From assembly GCF_004322755.1 (NCBI RefSeq), contig NZ_CP036401.1, positions 2,604,001 through 2,668,000 of the forward strand: a stretch of DNA of 64,000 bases. Reading direction: 5' to 3'. Positions 42,515 to 50,388 of this stretch are shown one piece after another. Source of the DNA: Pseudoduganella albidiflava. GTDB lineage: Bacteria; Pseudomonadota; Gammaproteobacteria; Burkholderiales; Burkholderiaceae_D. The position numbers and the translations under genes were made by a program. The notes beneath the pieces were generated by a model. It was not told the origin of the DNA. It did not search any database and saw only the letters and a program-made list of their open reading frames with translations. Positions within the stretch are counted from its first letter, which is position 1; every line of letters starts with the position of its first letter.

Positions 42515-43195
42515 CTACGGCTGGTCGGTCAGCATGTAGCCGGCGTTTCGCACGGTGCGCAGCAGCGGCTTGCCGAAGCCGGCGTCGATCTTTTGCCGCA
42601 GCTTGCTGATGTGGACGTCGATCACGTTGGTCTGCGGATCGAAGTGGTAGTCCCACACGTTTTCCAGCAGCATCGTGCGCGTCACCACCTGGTTCGCATG
42701 GCGCATCAGGTAGCCGAGCAGCTTGAATTCGCGCGGCTGCAAAGCCACCGGCCTGCCGGCGCGCGTCACCTTGTGGGCCAGCATGTCCATGCTCAGGTCG
42801 TCCAGCGTCAACGTGGTGTCCACCGCCTGCGGTTGCGCGCGGCGCAGCAGGGCGTCGAGGCGGGCCAGCAGTTCGCCGAACGCGAACGGTTTCACCAGGT
42901 AATCGTCGCCGCCGCTCTTCAGGCCGTGGATGCGCTCGTCCACCCCATCGAGCGCCGACAGGATCAGGATCGGCACGCGGTTGCCCTGCTGGCGCAGCGC
43001 CGCCACGATGGCCAGGCCGTCGATCCCGCCGGGCAGCATGCGGTCCATCACGATCGCGTCGTACGGTTCGCTGACGGCGTGGTTCATGCCGTCGCGGCCG
43101 TTATCGGCGTGATCGACCGTGTGGCCCGCTTCGGCCAGGCCCTTCTTGACGAAGCGGGCGACCCGTTCGTTGTCTTCGACGAGGAGGAGTTTCAT
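42515..43195 (-). CDS. OmpR/PhoB-family response regulator
   Basis: 226 residues. Receiver domain with acidic pocket EDN near residue 7-9 and phospho-acceptor Asp51 (IVMDRMLPGG), followed by an OmpR-type winged helix (PREFKLLGYLMRHANQVVTR, VIDVHISKLRQKID). First gene of the two-component pair; separated from the efflux OMF gene by 240 bases that contain the long palindromic element. No operator could be defined. Confidence 0.95.
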   Translation of the reverse strand: MKLLLVEDNERVARFVKKGLAEAGHTVDHADNGRDGMNHAVSEPYDAIVMDRMLPGGIDGLAIVAALRQQGNRVPILILSALDGVDERIHGLKSGGDDYLVKPFAFGELLARLDALLRRAQPQAVDTTLTLDDLSMDMLAHKVTRAGRPVALQPREFKLLGYLMRHANQVVTRTMLLENVWDYHFDPQTNVIDVHISKLRQKIDAGFGKPLLRTVRNAGYMLTDQP

Positions 43196-43243
43196 GGTGT
43201 GCTCATCTGCTTTATCTGCTTGCGTGTGGTTGACGCAGGCATC

Positions 43244-43379
43244 TACCCCAACGGCGAAGGGCTGGGGTCAGACCCGGCGGGGTGAAGCAGGGATTTCGCG
43301 AAGCATGCTTCGCGCCTGCTGAACGATGCTGGCATGCATGCTAGCATCCCTCCTGACCCCGGTACTTGCACTTGGGGTA
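43244..43379 (-). repeat. Dispersed GGGGTCAGACCC palindromic element, long form, copy 2
   Basis: About 136 bp, from CCCCAACGGCGAAGGGCTGGGG to CCGGTACTTGCACTTGGGG. It carries TCGCGAAGCATGCTTCGCG and GATGCTGGCATGCATGC / TAGCATC palindromes in its core. The ends match the short form at 31613-31674. Lies between the response-regulator and OMF genes. Confidence 0.85.
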
Positions 43380-43435
43380 GGCTTACCTGGACGGCATCAG
43401 GGCCGACCCCGGCAGCCGCGCCTGGGTTGACCGGT

Positions 43436-44887
43436 TCAGCTGGCTGGCGCCGCCACCCCGGTATCCGCCCGCGCCGGCGTCTCTCCGGTCCGTTCCAGCC
43501 ACCCGCCACCCAGCGCGCGGTACAGCCCCACCAGCGCGGCGAGCTGGTTCTGCCGGGCCGCGATCAGCGAGACGCGGGCATTGTACAGGTCCGTTTTCGC
43601 CGTCAGCACGGCCAGGTAATCGCTGGCACCGCTGGAATACAGCAGCTCGGCCAGTTCCAGCCGGCGCTGCTGGGCCGCCACGTCGCGCTGGCGCGCGGCC
43701 AGTTCGGTATCGTAGGTGCCGCGGGCCGCCAGGCCATCGGCGACCTCGCGGAACGCCACCTGCACCGCCTGCCGGTACTGCGCCACGCCGATATCGCGGG
43801 CGATGCGGGCGTTATCCAGGCTGGCCTGGCGCGCGCCGCCATCGAACAGGGGCAGCACCAGGCTGGGCGCGAACGACCAGACCCCGGTACCGGCCTCGAA
43901 CAGCTGGCCCAGAGCGGTGCTGGCGGTGCCGGCGGCGGCCGTGAGCTGGATGTTCGGGAAGAATGCCGCGCGGGCCGCGCCGATGTCGGCGTACGCCGCG
44001 CGCAACTGCGCCTCGGCCTGCAGCACGTCCGGCCGGCGCAGCAGCAGGTCGGACGGCAAGCCGGCGGGGATATCGGGAAACTGCGCGGCCAGCATCGACT
44101 GCCGGTCCAGCGGCGTGGCGGGCCCCGGGGCGGGCGGCAGGGGCTGGCCCAGCAGCAGCAGCAGCGCGTTTTCCGCCTGCGCGCGAAGCCGCTGCTGCGC
44201 CGCGTGATTGGCCTGCGCCTGTTCCAGCGTGCCGCGCGCCAGCGTTTCATCGAGTTCGGAAACGGTGCCCGTATCGAACTGCAGCTTGACGATGCGGTAG
44301 GATTCGCGCGCCGCCGCCAGCGTTTCCTCGGTGACGGCCAGCTGTTCCTCGTAGGCCAGCATGGCGAAATACTGCTCCGCCACCTGGGCAACGAGGAGGA
44401 TGTGTGCGGCCTGGCGGCCATGGGCGCTGGCCACGTACTGTTCGCGGGCCGCGTCCGTCAGGCTTTGCAGGCGGCCGAACAGGTCGACTTCCCATGCGGC
44501 CGTCAACGCGACGGCATTGGCGTGCGTGGTGGCGCCGGCGGCGTTCCTGCCGCGCGTGCCGGAAGCTTCCACGCCCACCTGGGGCAGGGCGGCGCTGCGC
44601 TGCGACTGCAGGGCCGTGCGCGCCTGGGCGACACGGAGCAGGGCGATGCGCAAGTCCTGGTTGCCGGCCAGCGCTATACCGACCAGCTGGCGCAGGCGCG
44701 CATCGGCGAGGAAATCCTGCCAGCCCGTGTCGGCGGCCGGGGTGGCGTTCGCGGAAGCCGCCGCCGCGTAGGCCGGGCCGGTGGGAAAGGCCGCCGGCGC
44801 AAGATCGGCCGGGCGCTGGTAGGCGGGCTGCAAGGTGCAGCCGGAGGCCAGCGCGGCGACCGCAAGCAAGATGGGCAAGTGTTTCAT
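43436..44887 (-). CDS. RND efflux outer-membrane factor (OprM/NodT family)
   Basis: 483 residues. Lipobox ALASGC (Cys17) and the two repeated long-helix and barrel halves (DFLADARLRQLVGIALAGNQ; DVLQAEAQLRAAYADIGAAR). It forms the outer-membrane exit duct of the pump. Start at ATG 44887 is overlapped by one base with the permease stop; a TTG one codon upstream is the alternative. Signature of NodT-type lipoproteins is clear; drug or metabolite range is not predictable. Confidence 0.92.
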   Translation of the reverse strand: MKHLPILLAVAALASGCTLQPAYQRPADLAPAAFPTGPAYAAAASANATPAADTGWQDFLADARLRQLVGIALAGNQDLRIALLRVAQARTALQSQRSAALPQVGVEASGTRGRNAAGATTHANAVALTAAWEVDLFGRLQSLTDAAREQYVASAHGRQAAHILLVAQVAEQYFAMLAYEEQLAVTEETLAAARESYRIVKLQFDTGTVSELDETLARGTLEQAQANHAAQQRLRAQAENALLLLLGQPLPPAPGPATPLDRQSMLAAQFPDIPAGLPSDLLLRRPDVLQAEAQLRAAYADIGAARAAFFPNIQLTAAAGTASTALGQLFEAGTGVWSFAPSLVLPLFDGGARQASLDNARIARDIGVAQYRQAVQVAFREVADGLAARGTYDTELAARQRDVAAQQRRLELAELLYSSGASDYLAVLTAKTDLYNARVSLIAARQNQLAALVGLYRALGGGWLERTGETPARADTGVAAPAS

Positions 44888-47800
44888 CAATTGACCTCCT
44901 GGCCCGCGGGCGTGACCACAGCTGGCGGATGGTTGCCGGATTGAGATGACGCACGCTTGCGGTCCCTGATCTTGCCGGCCACCAGCACGAAGAACAGCGG
45001 AATCATGAACGTGGCCAGGAAGGTGGCCGTCAGCATGCCGCCGATCACGCCGATGCCCAGCGCGTTCTGGCTGGCGGCGCCGGCGCCGCTGGCGATGGCC
45101 AGCGGCAGCACGCCCAGCACGAATGCCATCGACGTCATCAGGATCGGGCGCAGGCGCAGCTTGGCCGCTTCCATCGCGGCCTCCAGCACGCCGCGCCCTT
45201 CCAGCTGCAGTTCGCGGGCGAATTCCACGATCAGGATCGCGTTCTTGGCCGACAGGCCGATCGTCGTCAGCAGGCCGACCTGGAAGAACACGTCGTTTTC
45301 CAGCCCGAACAGCGTGGCGGCGGCCAGCGCGCCCAGCACGCCGATTGGCACCACCATGATCACGGAGACAGGAATGGCCCAGCTTTCATACAGCGCGGCC
45401 AGGCACAGGAACACCACCAGGATCGACAGGCCGTACAGCAGCGGCGCCTGGGCGCCCGCCTGGGCTTCCTGCAGCGAGATGCCGCTCCATTCGTAGCCGA
45501 TGCCGTCCGGCAGCTGGCCCATCAGGCGCTCCATGATTTCCATGGCTTCCCCGGTACTGTGGCCGGGCGCGGGCTGGCCCAGGATCTCGGCCGAAGCGAT
45601 GCCGTTGTAGCGCTGCACCGCGGGCGCGCCCCAGGTCCAGCGGGCGCTGGCGAACGCGGAGAACGGCACCATGGTGCCGGCCGCGTTGCGCACGTGCAGG
45701 AAGCGGATGTCGTCGGGATTCATGCGGAATGGCGCATCGGCCATCACGTACACGCGCTTGATGCGGTTGTCCGTGTCGAGGAAGTTGTTGATGTAGCGCG
45801 ACCCCCAGGCCGTCGAGAAGGTCTGATCCACGTCCGTCAGGTTCACGCCCAGCGCGGCGGCTTTTTCGCGGTCGATGTCGATCTTGTAGGTGGCGTTGTC
45901 GGCCTGGCCCGTGAAGCGCACGCGCGCCAGCGCCGGTTCGTTCTTCGCCAGGTCCAGCAGCTGGTCGCGCGCCTTCGCCAGCGCCTCGTGGCCAAGGCCG
46001 CCGCGGTCCTGCATCTGCAGCGAGAAGCCGGTGGCCGAACCCAGGCCGCGGATCGGCGGCGGTTCCACCGCGGTGACCTGGGCACCCTGGAAGTCGCCAT
46101 AGCGGGCCGAGATGCGGCTGCTCAGCGCCGAGACGGACAGCTCGTCGCCGGTGCGCTCGTCCCACGGCTTGAGCCGCACGAACAGGCGGCCCTGGTTCTG
46201 GCCCCGGTTCGGCTGGCTGGCGCCGATCGTGGCGAAGGTGGAGTCGACCATCGCCTTTTCGTCGTTCAGCAGGTACTGGTTGATCTCTTCCAGCACCTTG
46301 CCGGTGGTTTCCAGCGTGCTGCCGGGCTGCGTCTGCACCTGCACGAACATGTAGCCCTGGTCCTCGCGTGGCAGGAAGCCGCCCGGCAGCCGCAGGAACA
46401 GCAGCGCGACGACGCCGACCAGCACCACGTACAGCGCCATCCACACGCCGCGCCGGCGCACGATGGCGGCCACGCCGCCCAGGTAGCGGTCGCGGCTCTT
46501 CTCGAAGCCGCGGTTGAACCAGCCGAAGAAGCCGCGCTTGTCATGGTGGTCCGGGTCCGGCCGCTTGAGCATCGTCGCGCACAGCGCCGGCGTCAGTGTC
46601 AGCGCGATGAAGACCGACAGCAGCATCGACGCCACCACGGTCAGCGAGAATTCCCGGTAGATCGCGCCCACCGTGCCGCTGGAGAACGCCACCGGCACGA
46701 ACACGGCCGAGATCACCAGCGCCACGCCCACCAGCGCGCTGGTGATCTGGCTCATCGCCTTCTCGGTCGCCTCGTACGGGCCCAGGCCTTCCTCGTGCAT
46801 CACCCGCTCGACGTTTTCCACCACCACGATGGCATCGTCCACCAGCAGGCCGATGGCCAGCACCAGGCCGAACATGGACAGCGTGTTGACGGTGAAGCCC
46901 AGCGCCGACATGATGCCGAAGGTACCGAGCAGTACCACCGGCACGGTGATCGACGGGATCAGCGTGGCGCGCAGATTCTGCAGGAACAGGTACATGACGA
47001 GGAACACCAGCGCGATGCCCTCGAACAGCGTGACGACCACTTCGTGGATCGACACTTCGATGAACGGCGTCACGTCGTTCGGGTACACCACCACCAGGCC
47101 ATTCGGGAAGAACGCCTTCAGCTCGTCGAGGCGGGCGCGCACCGCGTCCGCGGTGGTCAGCGCGTTGGCGCCCGGCGCCAGCTGGATGCCCACGCCGGAC
47201 GCGGACTTGCCGCTGTAGCGCACGTCCACGTTGTAGTTTTCCGGGCCCAGCGCCACGCGCGCCACGTCGCCGATCCGCACCGACGAGCCGTCCGGCTGCA
47301 CCTTCAGCAGGATGCGGCGGAATTCCTCGGGCGTGCGCAGCAGGCTGGCCTGGTTGATGGTGGCGGACAGTGTCTGCCCCGCCACGGCGGGCGAACCGCC
47401 CAGCTGGCCGCCGGAAATCTGCACGTTCTGCGCCTGGATCGCGCGGTTCACGTCCAGCGGCGTCAGCGCGTAACCCGTCAGCTTGACGGGATCGAGCCAG
47501 ATGCGCATCGCGTACTGGGTGCCGAACACGTTCAGGCTGCCCACGCCGGGAATGCGCGACAGCGGGTCCTGGATGTTCGACGCCACGTAGTTGGCGATGT
47601 CGAACTTGGTCATGCTGTTGTCTTCGGAAACAAAGGCCGCGACCATCAGGAAATCGCTGGTCGACTTCGTTACGCGCAGGCCCGACTGCTGGACTTCCGA
47701 GGGCAGGCGCGGCTCGGCCGAACGCAGCTTGTTCTGCACCTGTACCTGAGCGATATCGGGATCGGTACCCGGCGCGAAGGTCAGCGTGGTGGTCGACTGG

Positions 47801-48057
47801 CCGGTATCGTCGGTGGTGGAGGTCATGTACAGCAGGTTGTCGATCGCCGTCATCTGCTGCTCGATCACCTGCACCACGGTATTGGCCATGGTCTCGGCCG
47901 AGGCGCCGGGGAAGGTGGCCTGGATCTGCACGGACGGTGGCGACACGGGCGGATATTGCTCGACCGGCATCTTGAACAGCGCGATGCCGCCGACCAGCAT
48001 GATCAGCAGCGAAATCACGATCGCGAAGATGGGCCGCTGGATGAAGAATCTAGCCAT
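44887..48057 (-). CDS. RND multidrug efflux permease (MexB/AcrB-type)
   Basis: 1056 residues, 12 membrane helices and two large periplasmic loops. First residues (MARFFIQRPIFAIVISLLIM) and the proton-relay aspartate pair in LAIGLLVDDAIVVVENVERV are those of AcrB/MexB/AdeB hydrophobe-amphiphile exporters. It takes compounds from the periplasm and inner membrane using the proton gradient. Sits between adaptor (12 bp upstream) and OMF (1-base overlap). Confidence 0.95.
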   Translation of the reverse strand: MARFFIQRPIFAIVISLLIMLVGGIALFKMPVEQYPPVSPPSVQIQATFPGASAETMANTVVQVIEQQMTAIDNLLYMTSTTDDTGQSTTTLTFAPGTDPDIAQVQVQNKLRSAEPRLPSEVQQSGLRVTKSTSDFLMVAAFVSEDNSMTKFDIANYVASNIQDPLSRIPGVGSLNVFGTQYAMRIWLDPVKLTGYALTPLDVNRAIQAQNVQISGGQLGGSPAVAGQTLSATINQASLLRTPEEFRRILLKVQPDGSSVRIGDVARVALGPENYNVDVRYSGKSASGVGIQLAPGANALTTADAVRARLDELKAFFPNGLVVVYPNDVTPFIEVSIHEVVVTLFEGIALVFLVMYLFLQNLRATLIPSITVPVVLLGTFGIMSALGFTVNTLSMFGLVLAIGLLVDDAIVVVENVERVMHEEGLGPYEATEKAMSQITSALVGVALVISAVFVPVAFSSGTVGAIYREFSLTVVASMLLSVFIALTLTPALCATMLKRPDPDHHDKRGFFGWFNRGFEKSRDRYLGGVAAIVRRRGVWMALYVVLVGVVALLFLRLPGGFLPREDQGYMFVQVQTQPGSTLETTGKVLEEINQYLLNDEKAMVDSTFATIGASQPNRGQNQGRLFVRLKPWDERTGDELSVSALSSRISARYGDFQGAQVTAVEPPPIRGLGSATGFSLQMQDRGGLGHEALAKARDQLLDLAKNEPALARVRFTGQADNATYKIDIDREKAAALGVNLTDVDQTFSTAWGSRYINNFLDTDNRIKRVYVMADAPFRMNPDDIRFLHVRNAAGTMVPFSAFASARWTWGAPAVQRYNGIASAEILGQPAPGHSTGEAMEIMERLMGQLPDGIGYEWSGISLQEAQAGAQAPLLYGLSILVVFLCLAALYESWAIPVSVIMVVPIGVLGALAAATLFGLENDVFFQVGLLTTIGLSAKNAILIVEFARELQLEGRGVLEAAMEAAKLRLRPILMTSMAFVLGVLPLAIASGAGAASQNALGIGVIGGMLTATFLATFMIPLFFVLVAGKIRDRKRASSQSGNHPPAVVTPAGQEVN

Positions 48058-48069
48058 GGCTGCTCATCC

Positions 48070-49272
48070 TCAGCGGGCCGCGGGGGCGGTGGGGGGCGCG
48101 GCCGCGGCAGGCGCCGTGGCCAGCCTGCGCGGTGCCGCGGCGCGCGGCGTCACGACGATGCCGGGGCGCAGCTTCTGCACGCCGCTGACGATCAGGCGCT
48201 CGCCATCCTTCAGGCCGTGCTCCACCAGCCAGTGGCCATCGACCAGCGCACTGGCCTGCACGGTGCGCACCTCGGTCTTGTTGCCGCCGCCGACCAGCAT
48301 CACGGTGGCTTCGCCCTGCGGGTTGCGCGTCACGGCGGTGGCGGGCACGCGCACGACACCTTGCCGCACGCCCTGTTCCACGCTGGCGCGCACGAACATG
48401 CCAGGCAGCAGAAGCTTGTCCGGGTTGGGGAAGCGGGCCCGCAGCGTGACGGAGCCGGTATCCCGGTCGACCGTCACGCCGGAAAATTCCAGGATGCCCG
48501 GGTGTGCGTACGTGCTGCCGTCTTCCAGCTTCAGGCGCACCTGGGCCTTGCCGGCGCCTTCCAGCTTCAGGCTGCCGCTGGCGATATCGCGCCGCAGCGC
48601 CAGCCCCTCGGCACTCGATTGCTGCAGGTCGACATACATGGGATCGAGCTGCTGGATCGTGGTCAGCAGCGTGGCGGACCCGGCCTGCACGTAGGCGCCC
48701 TGGGTCACCTGCGATACGCTGCTGCGCCCGGCGATAGGCGCGGTCACGCTCGTATAGCCGAGGTTGATGCGCGCCGTGGTCACGGCCGCTTCCGCCGCGG
48801 CCACGTCGGCGGCGGCCTGCAACTGCGCCGCCTCGGCATTGTCGAACGCCTGCTTGCTGACGGCATTCCCGCCGACCAGCACCTTGTAGCGTTCCAGTTG
48901 CGACGTGCTGCTGACCAGGTTCGCCCGGGCCCGCTGCAGCGTGGCCTGTGCGCTCGACAGCGCGGCCCGGTACGGCGCGGGATCGATCAGGTACAGCGGG
49001 TCGCCCTTGCGCACGTCCGCCCCTTCGGTGAAGCGGCGGTCCTGCACGATGCCGTCGACCCGGGCGCGCACTTCGGCCAGCAGGAACGGCGCCGTGCGGC
49101 CGGGCAGCTCGAGGGCCAGCGGCACGCTGCTGCGCTCGACGGTCAGCGTGGCAACCTGGGGAACGGTGGCGGCTTTCGGAGCGGGGTCGGCACCGCAGCC
49201 GTACAGGGCCAGCGCGGCCGCGGCGCATGCGGCAGCCAGGCCCGCGCGGCGCCGGGGAAAGGAAAATGGCAT
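48070..49272 (-). CDS. RND efflux periplasmic adaptor (membrane fusion protein)
   Basis: 400 residues from ATG 49272; a start 12 codons upstream (49308) is possible. Lipobox ALYGC (Cys26). Domains in order: barrel-sandwich hybrid start (RVDGIVQDRRFTEGADVRKG), long alpha hairpin, then the second lipoyl half (INLGYTSVTAPIAGRSS), beta-barrel (DRDTGSVTLRARFPN) and membrane-proximal tail. First gene of the efflux operon, with an AT-rich palindrome in its upstream region. Confidence 0.93.
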   Translation of the reverse strand: MPFSFPRRRAGLAAACAAAALALYGCGADPAPKAATVPQVATLTVERSSVPLALELPGRTAPFLLAEVRARVDGIVQDRRFTEGADVRKGDPLYLIDPAPYRAALSSAQATLQRARANLVSSTSQLERYKVLVGGNAVSKQAFDNAEAAQLQAAADVAAAEAAVTTARINLGYTSVTAPIAGRSSVSQVTQGAYVQAGSATLLTTIQQLDPMYVDLQQSSAEGLALRRDIASGSLKLEGAGKAQVRLKLEDGSTYAHPGILEFSGVTVDRDTGSVTLRARFPNPDKLLLPGMFVRASVEQGVRQGVVRVPATAVTRNPQGEATVMLVGGGNKTEVRTVQASALVDGHWLVEHGLKDGERLIVSGVQKLRPGIVVTPRAAAPRRLATAPAAAAPPTAPAAR

Positions 49273-49352
49273 GAATGGTCCGGATGACAGGTTAACGATG
49301 GAGTCCACCCCGCACTATGCCGCGTAGCGGCTGAAGGGGGAATGGCCGAATC

Positions 49353-49368
49353 ATTAATTATCGTTAAT
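49353..49368. promoter_or_regulatory. Candidate operator upstream of the efflux operon
   Basis: ATTAATTATCGTTAAT, arms ATTAA/TTAAT, 81-96 bases before the adaptor start. An AT-rich palindrome in a GC-rich genome at this place is a likely binding site for a TetR/MarR-type or response-regulator protein and may overlap the promoter. Confidence 0.4.
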
Positions 49369-49377
49369 CTGGGCGAA

Positions 49378-49418
49378 ACACGGCGCGGACAAAACACGGC
49401 GCGGACAAAACACGGCGC
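49378..49418. repeat. 16-bp tandem repeat in the efflux upstream region
   Basis: ACACGGCGCGGACAAA repeated twice, then a partial third copy. Lies between the operator candidate and the end of the hypothetical gene at 49449. Confidence 0.8.
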
Positions 49419-49448
49419 TGCGTGGGCGCCGCCGCGGCATTGCCGCGG

Positions 49449-49871
49449 TTACCTGAGGCGCCGCCGGCTGTCGTCGCCGGACAGCACGCGGGCAATCGTT
49501 TCATCGGACAGCGCCTCGCGGCGCAGCAAGCGCTCGGCGCGGGCGGGATCCATCTTCCCGGCCAGGGCGATGGCGGCCTGTACCACCGCCGCGCGCACCA
49601 CGTCGTGCCTTCGGCTGTCGACATGGTAGAAGCGGGGCGCCCTGGGTACTTCCTGTTCGCATGGCGCTTCACCGGTTGCCGGCGGACTGCGCCACACCAC
49701 CGTCATCGTGGCGCGCGAACCGCCCGCCGCGAGCACGCGCGCGATGAGCGCCTCGGCGACGTGGGCATAACGCAGGTAGTCGATCGCTTCGTCGGTCCCG
49801 CGCAGCTTTTGCAGGACCACCGCGATATCGATCGTGCGCGCTGTGTCGGCATCGTGGCGTGCATCTCTCAT
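49449..49871 (-). CDS. Hypothetical protein
   Basis: 140 residues from ATG 49871 (GGAG 9 bases upstream); other in-frame starts run to 49955. Helical soluble protein, TIDIAVVLQKLRGTDEAIDYL, VAEALIARVLAAGG, and a C-terminal helix MDPARAERLLRREALSDETIARVL. No family recognised. Likely a small lineage-specific protein. No signal or membrane helix. Confidence 0.65.
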   Translation of the reverse strand: MRDARHDADTARTIDIAVVLQKLRGTDEAIDYLRYAHVAEALIARVLAAGGSRATMTVVWRSPPATGEAPCEQEVPRAPRFYHVDSRRHDVVRAAVVQAAIALAGKMDPARAERLLRREALSDETIARVLSGDDSRRRLR

Positions 49872-50252
49872 TGCTCGGGTCTCCATCGCCGGCCGGCGTT
49901 CCGCCATCGGGAAACCGGCATGGGGCAGAGTAGCCCGCATTGCCCACTCATGCAAAGGGTATTTGGCACCGGCCGACGGCCGGGGAGCCGGCTGGCGGAA
50001 GCTTTTGTTGCGAAATGGTCACAGTATGGCCAGAAAATCGAACGTGCGTGCGGTCCGGCAGGCACTGCCGGGTGGCGCCTTGCCAGCTTCCTGGCCTGGC
50101 ATCTGTCCGTTCATTCGACGGGGTGCCGGCCACTCGCCAACAGCGATCGGCAGGGCGTCGCCACTCCTGTACACGCCGAGAAACGGGCCTGGACAGCGCA
50201 TGGCGAGCGGGGATCGCCCGGGTGCCCAGGCGAGCGGCCGGGAATGATGCGT

Positions 50253-50270
50253 GATACCAGTTTTGGTATC
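50253..50270. promoter_or_regulatory. Operator-like palindrome before the TonB-dependent receptor
   Basis: GATACCA-GTTT-TGGTATC: perfect 7-bp arms, 4-base spacer, 119 bases before the receptor start. Directly overlapping, GTTTTGGTATCGAAAAC offers a second partial palindrome. Regulator type is not assignable. The rest of the 49872-50388 gap shows no gene; a GATAAT hexamer at about 50296-50301 could be part of the promoter. Confidence 0.5.
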
Positions 50271-50388
50271 GAAAACCCCCAAAAATTGATTGGATCGATA
50301 ATTTTCTACTCACTTAAGATGGATTCGCAGCACCATGAAACGTTGCCCACGCAGCGCATAAAAAAGACAGAACCACAGGAGATGCAGC

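Noticed and set aside
45559..49287. Very long plus-strand open frame opposite the RND permease and adaptor
   Set aside because: Low-complexity His/Arg/Gln-rich translation, antisense to two well-defined genes.
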